Below, piece after piece: positions 37,939-46,121 of a stretch of 64,000 nucleotides of DNA (positions are counted from its first letter, which is position 1; each line of letters starts with the position of its first letter). This stretch comes from JAYPHU01 sp964611435 (lineage in GTDB: Bacteria; Pseudomonadota; Alphaproteobacteria; Rhodospirillales; UBA2165). The notes beneath the pieces were generated by a model. The model was not told where the DNA came from, ran no database searches, and was given only the letters and a program-made list of their open reading frames with translations. The stretch spans positions 11,306 to 75,305 of the forward strand of contig CAZSXT010000019.1 of the NCBI GenBank assembly GCA_964611435.1. The letters run 5' to 3'. A program made the translations under genes and the position numbers.

Positions 37939-38757
37939 TTACGAAGGCATCATTTCTCGATAGCTATCGAGCAATTCTCTAAATTTTGACGCGACCTTTC
38001 TTCCCGCCACGGCGTGGGGCGCGTCGTCGTCCTCGCTTTGTCCGGGATACTCTTCCAGTGATTTATAGCTCTCGCGGGTGGTGATCCGGTCCCACCAGGC
38101 CTGAACGTTCGGCCGGCCTTCGATCCACAAGTCGAGCAGTCTGAGCAAATCCAGCACTTTGATAAACGGCGCATGGGTGATTTCGACCAAGCTGATGTCT
38201 TCTCCCATGATCCAGGGACGTCCGTCGGCAAGGGTTTTCTCCGCCTTTGCGAATATCCGCTCCCATGCACCGACAGCGCGCATAACATAAGGCGAATCCA
38301 GGCCTTCGCGGATGCATGATTGTTGCCGGTGAATCCGATCAATATCCGTCACCTGTTTCCACCGTTCTTCCATTTTCTCGATGGGAACGGCGAGGCGAAA
38401 CTTGGTCACAAAGTTAATGGATGCCGTGGCCTGATACCCCGATTCGTCGCAGTCTTTGATCCACTCGTCCATGTGGGCCCGGTGTACAGGATCGTGGGGG
38501 CTCAGTGCCGGGATATCCTTAAGACCGTCAATGTAGCGGCAGATGATGGAAGACTCCCGGATCGCCCGGCCGTTATGGACCAGGGTCGGCACCTGGGACT
38601 TCCGGTTAAGTTTCTGATATTCGGGCGTGAATTGCTCACCTTTCATCAGGACGATCTTGCGAGGCTCCCAATCTGTGATGCCTTTTTCACGGAGGGTCAT
38701 CAATACCCGGTTCGAGCAGATCGAATCGGCTTCTTCCAGATAATAGAGTTCAAGCAT
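37939..38757 (-). CDS. Glutathione S-transferase family protein
   Basis: A 272-residue GST. The N-terminal thioredoxin fold has an SICSNRVLMTLREKGI active-site region with Ser/Cys candidates, the cis-Pro loop SQVPTLVHNG, and the glutathione-binding ESSIICRYID. A C-terminal helical domain follows. It resembles bacterial beta-etherase and dehalogenase GSTs more than housekeeping ones (my judgement from pattern). It is the second gene after the selenoprotein. Confidence 0.85.
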   Translation of the reverse strand: MLELYYLEEADSICSNRVLMTLREKGITDWEPRKIVLMKGEQFTPEYQKLNRKSQVPTLVHNGRAIRESSIICRYIDGLKDIPALSPHDPVHRAHMDEWIKDCDESGYQATASINFVTKFRLAVPIEKMEERWKQVTDIDRIHRQQSCIREGLDSPYVMRAVGAWERIFAKAEKTLADGRPWIMGEDISLVEITHAPFIKVLDLLRLLDLWIEGRPNVQAWWDRITTRESYKSLEEYPGQSEDDDAPHAVAGRKVASKFRELLDSYREMMPS

Positions 38758-38961
38758 TCACTGATCCTGTCCGCGACCCATTAGTTTCTGCTGTTAAAGT
38801 TATTTGAGTTGCCGCGCCCCGTAAACGGCGACGCTTTAATTGTATTGGCGCAGGCAGCCATAAATTGGAAGGCCGGTCCGGTTGCCCGGCGCCGGCCCCC
38901 TCAAACATTTGGACTGCTTGGACTGTCACTGAACGACGATGTCCTCCCCCTGTTCTGCCAG

Positions 38962-39624
38962 CTAGCCGGTGATCTCATTCATGGCTTGTTCGAATTCATC
39001 CACGTCGAAATACAGAGGGCCCATGCCGCCCTGATAAGCGATCTTGCCGTCATTCCCGATGATGTAGAGCCGGTCGGGCCAGGACTGATATTTGTCCTCT
39101 GCCTCGTTCTCCATATTGTCGAGAAGCATCGGGAAAGAGAAGTTGTAGCGCAGCATACAGGCGGCAGCGACGTCAGCACGCTCGTCCGCTGTCTCCGGCT
39201 GTTCAAAGACAACCCCCTCGTCCAGATTTCGGGGCACCTGATCCTCGCCCTCGGCATGGGCTTCCCGGATGTAGACACCAAAGAATTTTGCTTTATCGCC
39301 GTAGGATTTCGCCAGTTCGTCGAGGCGCACGGCCCCGTCTCTGAAAGGCGGTCACGTATACGAGCCGAATATCAATCCGATCGGTGTGCCGAAATGGTCT
39401 GACAGCCGTTCATTTTCTCCGGTTCGTTTGCCGTGGGCATCAAGCCGTTCGACCTCGAAGTCCGGCGCCGGATTACCCACCTTGGGGGATTTTTCCCGGT
39501 CTCGGATGACCCGATTCTCGATAAATGATCGAAGCTTCTCCCGGGTTAGTCCACGGGTTTCCAGCCATTCCTCGGTCGAGTTGACCACGATGGCTTCAAA
39601 TTTTTCAGGAAGTTCTACCGCCAC
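38962..39624 (-). CDS. Deiodinase-like selenoprotein with in-frame TGA (selenocysteine)
   Basis: Read through the TGA at 39352-39354, this is a 220-residue thioredoxin-fold protein with Sec at position 91. The surrounding IGLIFGSYT-U-PPFRDG is the iodothyronine-deiodinase active-site motif, and downstream sequence (FFGVYIREAHAEGE, PMLLDNMENEAEDKYQSWPDRLYIIGNDGKIAYQGGMGPLYFDVDEFE) continues the family without a gap. A bSECIS-like hairpin lies just after the TGA. The GTG start has GGGAG upstream. It heads a probable operon with GST, SDR and ASST-like genes. The alternative is a pseudogene with a nonsense mutation. Confidence 0.88.
39321..39337 (-). promoter_or_regulatory. Bacterial SECIS-like hairpin
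   Basis: On the minus strand CGGGGC (39337-39332) pairs with GCCUCG (39326-39321) through six base pairs including one G-U, closing a CGUGC loop. The loop starts 20 nt after the TGA, within the usual bSECIS window, and has a G at loop position 2, as SelB recognition requires. It lies inside the coding sequence. Confidence 0.72.
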
Positions 39625-39675
39625 TTTCTGTCTCCCATTCGCAAATTGGCTGCAGACCAGGCGCCGCCCGATCCA

Positions 39676-39748
39676 ATTATATAAAGTTATTCTAAATGAA
39701 AACCTTCGTCTAATTGATATATCTAATGATATGAATTAGAAAATCTAA
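39676..39748. promoter_or_regulatory. Divergent promoter region with CTAAT boxes
   Basis: The AT-rich gap between the selenoprotein and LysR genes has CTAAT at 39710-39714 and 39723-39727, ATTAG at 39735-39739, and an inverted repeat TCTAATT (39709-39715) / AATTAGA (39734-39740). E. coli GcvA is known to bind CTAAT sequences, and the adjacent regulator is GcvA-like. A minus-strand TATAAT (-10) for the selenoprotein lies at 39676-39681. Confidence 0.55.
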
Positions 39749-39751
39749 ATA

Positions 39752-40663
39752 ATGGTCGATTATCCTTCATTGCCGCCGCTCAATGCGCTCCGGGCCTTCG
39801 GCGCGGTGGGCCGTTACCTCAGTTTTGCCAAGGCGGCTGAGGAGTTGCATGTCACCCCCGCCGCGGTCAGCCAGCAGATTAAGAACCTGGAGGCTATTCT
39901 CGGACTGAACCTTTTTCACCGTCTGGGGCGGCGCATCACTCTGACAGAAGCTGGTCATCAGCTATTGCCGGGTATAGAGAACGGGTTTGGCGAAATGGAG
40001 AGGGCGGTTAGACGAGTTCGAATGCTCGGCCAGCCGACCTATATTTCCTGTAATACCGTCGGGGCATTTGCCGCCCGATGGCTGGTGCCAAGGTTAGAGC
40101 GCTGGACAAAGGCATATCCCAAAATTGACGTGCGGATCTCCACCTCGGCCGAACTGGTCTCGTTCGAGGAGCGGGAAATCGACATGGCGATTAGGTTGAG
40201 TGCCGGCGAGGAAATGGGATTGTATACTGAACTGCTGCAACGGGAAACGGTGGTGCCGATGTGTAGTCCCGCTCTCTTGACGCAGACGCCTCCCCTTCGC
40301 CGCCCTGAAGACCTGGTGAATTTTCAACTTATTCATTTCACCCCGGCGGCCGGGCGGATCAATACGCGATGGGCGGATTGGTTGAAAATCGCCAAAGTCG
40401 AAACGGTTGATCCCGAACGGGGAGTTTCGTTGAGTGACGGCACGGCCGCACTGAATGCGGCTATTGCCGGTCAAGGCGTGGTATTGGCCCCGAAGACCAT
40501 TGCTCTAATCGATCTGGCCCTGGGGACGCTGGTTATTCCCTTTGACATTGAACTGCCGACCGATCTTGCCTGGCGCCTTGTGATGCCGCCAGGAAATCTA
40601 GAGCGGCAGGAGATCCGGGATTTCCGGACCTGGCTTTTGGAAGAGTCGAGGGGAGACCAGTAA
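39752..40663 (+). CDS. LysR-family transcriptional regulator (GcvA-like)
   Basis: A 303-residue regulator. The N-terminal winged HTH (SFAKAAEELHVTPAAVSQQIKNLEAILGLNLFHRLGRRITLTEAG) is followed by a type 2 periplasmic-binding-like effector domain from about residue 92. The start and helix pattern (LPPLNALRAFGAVGRYLSF) place it in the GcvA subgroup. It is divergent from the selenoprotein operon and most probably controls that operon and itself. Confidence 0.9.
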   Translation: MVDYPSLPPLNALRAFGAVGRYLSFAKAAEELHVTPAAVSQQIKNLEAILGLNLFHRLGRRITLTEAGHQLLPGIENGFGEMERAVRRVRMLGQPTYISCNTVGAFAARWLVPRLERWTKAYPKIDVRISTSAELVSFEEREIDMAIRLSAGEEMGLYTELLQRETVVPMCSPALLTQTPPLRRPEDLVNFQLIHFTPAAGRINTRWADWLKIAKVETVDPERGVSLSDGTAALNAAIAGQGVVLAPKTIALIDLALGTLVIPFDIELPTDLAWRLVMPPGNLERQEIRDFRTWLLEESRGDQ

Positions 40664-40678
40664 CGCCGACGCGAGGGC

Positions 40679-41356
40679 CTAAATCATCGCCAGATCGTGC
40701 AGGCTGCCCGCATCCTTGATGTAGAGGGTGCGCCCCTTGCGCTCGATGATCTTGCGCTGTTTCAGTCCGGCCATGATGCGGCCCACGGTTTCCCGCGCCA
40801 GGCCGACGCCGTTGCCGATATCGGATTGGGTTGGCACCTCGGCGATAATCAGGCCGCCCGATTGATCGGGGAGTGGTTTGGCCATGCGGAGAACCTCCAG
40901 ACACACACGTTGTTCAGCGTCCAGTAAACTAAAATCGCTGATCCGGTCATTTGCCGCCCGGATAATTCGGGAGAGCCGACGCAGCAACGCTAGGGCCGCC
41001 GCCGGGTGGCTGGTCATGATGTCAATGAAGGCCTTGCCCGGCAGAGTGGCGATGATGCAGTTTGACTTGGTGATAACCCAAGCGGACCGGGGCAGTCCGT
41101 CAATGGCCGCCAATTCTCCGAACACGTCGCCGTCGCCGAGGGTCGCGTAGTCGACCGCCTTGCCCGCTTCGGAATAGTTTACCACTTGCGCCCGACCGCT
41201 GACGATGACGTTGACGTCGTTCAGTTCGTCACCCCGGTTGATCACGTGCTCACCGGGCCCGCATTGGCGCCACCGGCACTTGGACTCCAGTGTCTCGCGA
41301 GCATCTTCCGGCAAATCTCGGAAAAGTTCAATACTTTCAAGGCTTTGATCAGTCAT
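40679..41356 (-). CDS. Crp/Fnr family transcriptional regulator
   Basis: A 225-residue protein with a cyclic-nucleotide-binding beta-roll (residues 10-125; DGDVFGELAAIDGLPRSAWVITKSNCII) and a C-terminal HTH_Crp (PTQSDIGNGVGLARETVGRIMAGLKQRKIIERKGRTLYI). GELAAIDGLPRSA retains the phosphate-binding-cassette pattern (GE-x6-RSA), so nucleotide binding is plausible. It lacks an FNR-type N-terminal Cys cluster. Targets unknown. It converges with the LysR gene. Confidence 0.9.
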   Translation of the reverse strand: MTDQSLESIELFRDLPEDARETLESKCRWRQCGPGEHVINRGDELNDVNVIVSGRAQVVNYSEAGKAVDYATLGDGDVFGELAAIDGLPRSAWVITKSNCIIATLPGKAFIDIMTSHPAAALALLRRLSRIIRAANDRISDFSLLDAEQRVCLEVLRMAKPLPDQSGGLIIAEVPTQSDIGNGVGLARETVGRIMAGLKQRKIIERKGRTLYIKDAGSLHDLAMI

Positions 41357-41479
41357 GTGGCCCTATAACCCATGGCGGTTTTTTATATGTTCTCTGAACT
41401 ATAGCGGAATTTCTCGGAAGTCACCGAGAAAAATCGCTCCGCGACTGGCAAGTTTTCATGACACAGGTATGATCCGCCC

Positions 41480-42415
41480 ATGATCGAGTCCGACCAGAAG
41501 CCGCTCCTCATCCTCGCCGGGCCGACGGCGAGCGGTAAATCCGGGCTTGCCCTGGCGGCGGCGGATCACTTCGATGGTGTCGTGATCAATTCCGATTCCA
41601 TGCAGGTCTACGCGGAACTGCGTATCATCACCGCGCGGCCGTCCGCAGAGGATGAGGCCCATGCGCCGCACGAGCTTTATGGTGTGATGCCCGCGGCGGA
41701 GCGGTGCTCGGCCGGGCGTTGGAGAGAGTTGGCTGTTGGGGCGATTGAGGAGGCTTGGGCGGAGAGCAAATTGCCGATCCTGGTCGGCGGGACCGGGCTG
41801 TACATAAAGGCGCTGCTGGAGGGGCTCAGCGAAATCCCCGAGGTGCCGGACGGCCTCCGACAGGAGGTGATCGCCCTCCATGAAGCCTTGGGCCCAGAGG
41901 CCTTTCACGCAAGGGTGGCCGAGGTGGACCCTGAGGCGGCGGCGCGCCTGCCGAGTGGGGACCGTCAGCGCCTGATCCGAGCCTATGAGGTGTTTCTGGC
42001 AACCGGGACTCCCCTGACCCAATGGCATCAGACGGCTCCGGCGACCCCCGATCTGGCGGCAGACACTTATACAATTCTTCTCGATCCACCGCGGGACGAG
42101 CTCTACGCTCGGTGTGATGCAAGGCTGGAACAGATGCTGGCGAAAGGCGCGCTGGAGGAGGTTGGGGCGCTTATGGCGCTGTCTCTCGATCCATCCCTGC
42201 CGGCCATGAAAGCCCTCGGCGTGCCCGAGTTTATCGCCCATTTAAATGGGGAAAAAGAGTTGGAGCCAGCATTGGCCGCGGCCCAACAGTCCACCCGCAA
42301 CTTCGCCAAGCGTCAAAACACCTGGTTTCGTAATCAATTTGGAAAGCCAAATGCGGTTTTTGCGCAATATTCGGAAAGAAAATTAGAAGAAATCTTTGCA
42401 GATATTCGTTTTTAG
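41480..42415 (+). CDS. miaA: tRNA dimethylallyltransferase
   Basis: A 311-residue enzyme that isopentenylates A37 of tRNAs reading UNN codons. It has the P-loop LAGPTASGKSGLA near the N terminus, INSDSMQVYAELRIITARPS, PILVGGTGLYIKALLEG, GDRQRLIRAYEVF and the C-terminal STRNFAKRQNTWFRNQF. All are MiaA hallmarks. It is followed by the ilv genes, as in many alphaproteobacteria. Confidence 0.95.
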   Translation: MIESDQKPLLILAGPTASGKSGLALAAADHFDGVVINSDSMQVYAELRIITARPSAEDEAHAPHELYGVMPAAERCSAGRWRELAVGAIEEAWAESKLPILVGGTGLYIKALLEGLSEIPEVPDGLRQEVIALHEALGPEAFHARVAEVDPEAAARLPSGDRQRLIRAYEVFLATGTPLTQWHQTAPATPDLAADTYTILLDPPRDELYARCDARLEQMLAKGALEEVGALMALSLDPSLPAMKALGVPEFIAHLNGEKELEPALAAAQQSTRNFAKRQNTWFRNQFGKPNAVFAQYSERKLEEIFADIRF

Positions 42416-42418
42416 GTG

Positions 42419-42602
42419 TTGACGCCCTAAGCCTAACCCTATAGGTTCCGCCAACTCGCGCCGCAAAACCTTGCTGGGAAGGGGCTTTGCGCGCGGGTTT
42501 TGTTTGGAGATTGATCTTGGCGCGCCTACCCAGAGGGAATTTTGCGCCGCAAAGAAGTTGTCCGGCAGGCCGAAAATGGCCATTGGACCCAAGGAGGAAG
42601 TC
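42419..42602 (+). promoter_or_regulatory. ilvB promoter and structured leader
   Basis: A possible promoter is TTGACG (42419-42424) and TATAGG (42440-42445) with a short 15-nt spacer. Downstream, CAAAACC (42464-42470) and GGTTTTG (42496-42502) can form a perfect 7-bp stem, followed by TTTGG. No branched-chain-rich leader peptide was found, so attenuation is only a possibility. An AAGGAGGAAG ribosome-binding site precedes ilvB. Confidence 0.4.
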
Positions 42603-44360
42603 ATGACCGAGAACCGGTATTCCGGCGGAGAAATCATTCTGAAAGCCTTGAGCGATCAGGATGTAGATGTCGTCTTCGGATATCCGGGGGGTGTGACCCT
42701 GCCGTTGTACGACAAAATTTATTTACAGAATAAAGTCCGCCACATCCTGGTTGGCCACGAACAGGGCGGCGTGCACGCGGCCGAAGGCTATGCACGCTCT
42801 ACCGGGAAGCCCGGCGTTGTCTTGGCGACGTCTGGTCCCGGCGCGACCAATACGGTCACCGGTCTGGTGGACGCGATGATGGATTCTATACCGATCGTTT
42901 GCCTGACCGGGCAGGTTGTTTCCAACCTGATTGGCAATGATGCGTTCCAGGAAGCGGACACGACCGGCATTACCCGCGCCGCGACCAAGCACAATTATCT
43001 GGTTCAGTCGACGGATGATCTGGCCCGCGTCATGCACGAGGCGTTTTATGTGGCGACTCACGGTCGTCCCGGCCCGGTCCTGGTCGATATCCCGAAGGAC
43101 ATTATCCTCGGCGAAGGCCGTTATGTGGTTCCGGAAGACGTGAAACCTCGGAACTACAGCCCGACGACCAAGGGCGACCAGGAAAAGATCCAAGAGGCGT
43201 TTGAACTGCTGGCTAACGCCAAGAAGCCGATTATTTATGTCGGCGGCGGCGTGATCAATTCGGGCCCCGAAGCCTCCAAACTTGTGACCAAGCTGGTCCA
43301 TCAGACCGGTTATCCGTGCACCACAACACTGATGGCGCTCGGCGCCTTCTCCGGCAATGATCCGCAGTTTATCGGTATGCCCGGGATGCACGGCACCTAC
43401 GAGGCCAACAAGGTCATGTATGATTGCGACGTCATGTTTAATGTTGGCGCACGCTTTGACGACCGGGTGACCGGCCGGGTGGACGCCTTCTCTCCGGGCT
43501 CGAAGAAAATTCATATCGATATCGACCCGTCGTCGATCAACAAAAATATTACCGTCGACGTGCCGATCATCGGCGATGCCGGCAGCGTGCTGCAGGATAT
43601 TCTCGATCTCTGGAATGAGCGCAAGCCGCAGATTGATAAGCCGGCGCTAGAAGCCTGGTGGAAACAGATCGACGAATGGCGCGGCGTGGATTGCCTGGGC
43701 TTCGAACAGGGCCCGGAAATTATCAAGCCGCAACATGCTTTGGTCCGCCTGCAGGGAATCCTACGGGGCCGGGATTACTATGTCACCACCGATGTGGGTC
43801 AGCACCAGATGTGGTCGGCGCAGTATCTGCTGTTTGACGAGCCGAACCGCTGGATGACCTCCGGCGGGCTCGGCACCATGGGTTACGGCGTGCCGGCGGC
43901 CATGGGCGTGCAGGTCGCGCATCCGGACTCCGACGTTGTCTGCGTGACCAGCGAAGGTTCTCTGATGATGAACATCCAGGAGATGAACACCATCGCCAAG
44001 AACAAGCTGCCGGTGAAGATCCTCAATCTGAACAATCAGATTCTGGGTATGATCCGCCAGTGGCAGGAACTGTTTCATGACAATCATGAATCCGAATGTG
44101 ATCTGTCGGGTGGTCCCGACTTTATCAAGCTGGCGGAAGCGTTCGGCTTTACGGCACTGAGCGCCACAAACCCGGATGAAGTGGACGATGCCCTCTCGGA
44201 GATGCTGAACACTGATGGTCCGGTATTCCTGAATATGGCGGTCGCCCGGGATGAGAACGTGTTCCCGATGATCCCGGCAGGTGCGCCTCATAACGAGATT
44301 GTTCTGGGTCCGAACCAGCAAATGAATATGAAGGACGACAAGGCCAATGTAATGGCCTAA
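42603..44360 (+). CDS. ilvB: Acetolactate synthase large subunit
   Basis: A 585-residue TPP enzyme for the first common step of valine, leucine and isoleucine synthesis. It shows VFGYPGGVTLPLYDKI, the catalytic Glu in HEQGGVHAAEGYAR, GPGATNTVTGLVDAMMDSIPIVCLTGQV, and FNVGARFDDRVTGRVD. The Mg/TPP motif that is usually GDGS reads SEGS at residues 450-453, with Glu for Asp. The ATG at 42603 has a near-perfect AAGGAGGAAG site. It is first of ilvB-ilvH-ilvC. Confidence 0.94.
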   Translation: MTENRYSGGEIILKALSDQDVDVVFGYPGGVTLPLYDKIYLQNKVRHILVGHEQGGVHAAEGYARSTGKPGVVLATSGPGATNTVTGLVDAMMDSIPIVCLTGQVVSNLIGNDAFQEADTTGITRAATKHNYLVQSTDDLARVMHEAFYVATHGRPGPVLVDIPKDIILGEGRYVVPEDVKPRNYSPTTKGDQEKIQEAFELLANAKKPIIYVGGGVINSGPEASKLVTKLVHQTGYPCTTTLMALGAFSGNDPQFIGMPGMHGTYEANKVMYDCDVMFNVGARFDDRVTGRVDAFSPGSKKIHIDIDPSSINKNITVDVPIIGDAGSVLQDILDLWNERKPQIDKPALEAWWKQIDEWRGVDCLGFEQGPEIIKPQHALVRLQGILRGRDYYVTTDVGQHQMWSAQYLLFDEPNRWMTSGGLGTMGYGVPAAMGVQVAHPDSDVVCVTSEGSLMMNIQEMNTIAKNKLPVKILNLNNQILGMIRQWQELFHDNHESECDLSGGPDFIKLAEAFGFTALSATNPDEVDDALSEMLNTDGPVFLNMAVARDENVFPMIPAGAPHNEIVLGPNQQMNMKDDKANVMA

Positions 44361-44448
44361 GGGCCAGCCCGGAACGAACCTTAGATAAGAACAGAAAGAT
44401 GTGAATGGCCGCCCTCGGTCGAGGGCGGTGGAGAAGTGGAAATAGAAG

Positions 44449-44967
44449 ATGGCGGAAGAAGAGAAACAAGAGCTTATCACCACGACCTTTTCGGTCATGG
44501 TGGATAACGAAGCCGGGGTGTTGCACCGGATCGTCGGCCTGTTTTCGGGACGGGGCTACAATATCGAGAGCCTGACCGTGTCCGAGGTCGATAAGACAGA
44601 GCGGCGCTCCAAAATCACCATTGTGACCAACGGTACGCAGCAGATCATCGATCAGATCCGCGCCCAGCTTGAACGTTTGGTGCCGGTGCACCGGGTGTCC
44701 AACCTTACAGAGGATGGCCGCTCCGTGCAGCGGGAGCTTGGGCTCATCAAGGTGCACTGCACAGATGATGACCGGGTTGAATCTATGAAGATAGCTGATA
44801 AATACTCGGCCGCAGTCGTGGACAGCACGCCGGAATCCTTCGTATTCGAAGTGGTGGGCAGTGCGCAAACAGTCGATAAATTCATCGATCTCATGAAGCC
44901 CTTCGGGCTGGTCGATGTGTCGCGGACGGGCATCGTCGCCATCGCCCGCGGCGGAGAGGAAATGTAA
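44449..44967 (+). CDS. ilvH: Acetolactate synthase small (regulatory) subunit
   Basis: A 172-residue regulatory subunit with an N-terminal ACT domain (TTTFSVMVDNEAGVLHRIVGLFSGRGYNIESLTVS) and the C-terminal ALS_ss domain (RELGLIKVHCTDDDR..FVFEVVGSAQTVDKFIDLMKPFGLVDVSRTGIVAIARG). It binds valine and confers feedback inhibition on IlvB. Confidence 0.95.
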   Translation: MAEEEKQELITTTFSVMVDNEAGVLHRIVGLFSGRGYNIESLTVSEVDKTERRSKITIVTNGTQQIIDQIRAQLERLVPVHRVSNLTEDGRSVQRELGLIKVHCTDDDRVESMKIADKYSAAVVDSTPESFVFEVVGSAQTVDKFIDLMKPFGLVDVSRTGIVAIARGGEEM

Positions 44968-45024
44968 TTTTTGATCAAGGCCCTCGTTGGTGCGGGGGCA
45001 GGGGAGAAGGAAGGAAAGATCGCC

Positions 45025-46050
45025 ATGCGAGTTTTTTATGACAGAGACGCCGACGTCAATCTGATTAAGACCAAGAAGGTTGCCATTGTCGGCTATGGTA
45101 GCCAGGGCCACGCCCATGCGCTGAACCTGCGGGACAGCGGCGTGACCGAAATCGCGGTTGCGCTCCGGCAGGGTTCCGGCAGCATCGCCAAGGCCGAAGC
45201 CGAGGGCCTGAAGGTCATGACCCCGGCGGAAGCCGCCGGTTGGGCCGATGTGCTGATGATTCTGGCCCCGGATGAAATCCAGGCCGATCTCTATAACGAG
45301 GAAATTCACGCCAATTTGAAGGACGGCGCAGCGATTGCTTTCGCTCACGGCCTATCGGTTCATTTCGGCCTGATTGTTCCGCCGGAAGGTGTGGACGTGT
45401 TCATGATCGCACCGAAGGGACCCGGCCACACGGTCCGTTCCGAATTTGCGCGCGGCGCCGGTGTGCCGTGCCTGGTCGCGGTGGCGCAGGACGCCAGCGG
45501 TGGCGCTTTGGATGTGGCTCTCTCCTACGGTAGCGCTATTGGCGGTGGCCGGTCCGGCATTATCGAAACGACGTTTAAGGAAGAATGCGAGACCGACCTG
45601 TTCGGTGAGCAGACGGTGCTCTGCGGCGGTCTCACTTCGTTGATCACGGCGAGCTGGGAAACCCTGGTCGAAGCCGGCTACGCGCCGGAGATGGCCTATT
45701 TCGAATGCCTGCATGAGGTGAAGCTTATTGTCGATCTGATGTATGAAGGCGGCATCGCGAACATGCGCTATTCGATCTCCAACACGGCTGAATATGGTGA
45801 CTACACCAGCGGCCCTCGGGTGATTGATCCCAGCGTCAAGGAGCGGATGAAAGAGGTGCTGGAAGATATTCAGTCCGGCAAGTTCGTTCAGGACTGGATG
45901 ATGGAAAACAAGGTCGGCGCCCCGCGCTTCAAGGCCATGCGCCGCCGCGCCGCCGAACACGACATCGAAAAGGTCGGACAGAAGCTCCGCGACATGATGC
46001 CTTGGATTGGCGAAAACGCTCTGGTCGATAAGAATAAGACCAGCGGTTAA
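45025..46050 (+). CDS. ilvC: Ketol-acid reductoisomerase (class I)
   Basis: A 341-residue NADPH enzyme. GYGSQGHAHALNLRDSG (residues 25-41) is the cofactor loop, followed by FAHGLSVHFGLIVPPEGVDVFMIAPKGPGHTVRSEF and the Mg-binding DLFGEQTVLCGGLTSLI and CLHEVKLIVDLMYEGG. The ATG at 45025 gives the standard MRVFYDRDADVNLIKTKKVAIVGYG start. An upstream extension is possible but lacks homology. Confidence 0.95.
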   Translation: MRVFYDRDADVNLIKTKKVAIVGYGSQGHAHALNLRDSGVTEIAVALRQGSGSIAKAEAEGLKVMTPAEAAGWADVLMILAPDEIQADLYNEEIHANLKDGAAIAFAHGLSVHFGLIVPPEGVDVFMIAPKGPGHTVRSEFARGAGVPCLVAVAQDASGGALDVALSYGSAIGGGRSGIIETTFKEECETDLFGEQTVLCGGLTSLITASWETLVEAGYAPEMAYFECLHEVKLIVDLMYEGGIANMRYSISNTAEYGDYTSGPRVIDPSVKERMKEVLEDIQSGKFVQDWMMENKVGAPRFKAMRRRAAEHDIEKVGQKLRDMMPWIGENALVDKNKTSG

Positions 46051-46070
46051 TCCAACCGAGACGTAAATGT

Positions 46071-46100
46071 AAAAGGCCGGTCACGGGGACCGGCCTTTTC
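46071..46100 (+). terminator. Rho-independent terminator after ilvC
   Basis: An AAAAGGCCGGTC / GACCGGCCTTTT hairpin with a short loop and T-tract. The A-run on the 5' side makes it usable from both strands. Confidence 0.9.
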
Positions 46101-46121
46101 TTATGCGCGTTATGCGAAGGG

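Noticed and set aside
39331..39360. Nonsense mutation splitting a redoxin gene (pseudogene)
   Set aside because: The stop is TGA, it falls exactly at the deiodinase Sec position, both sides stay in the same frame with good homology, and a SECIS-like hairpin follows. A sequencing error or decay is less likely, though the Sec machinery was not visible to confirm.
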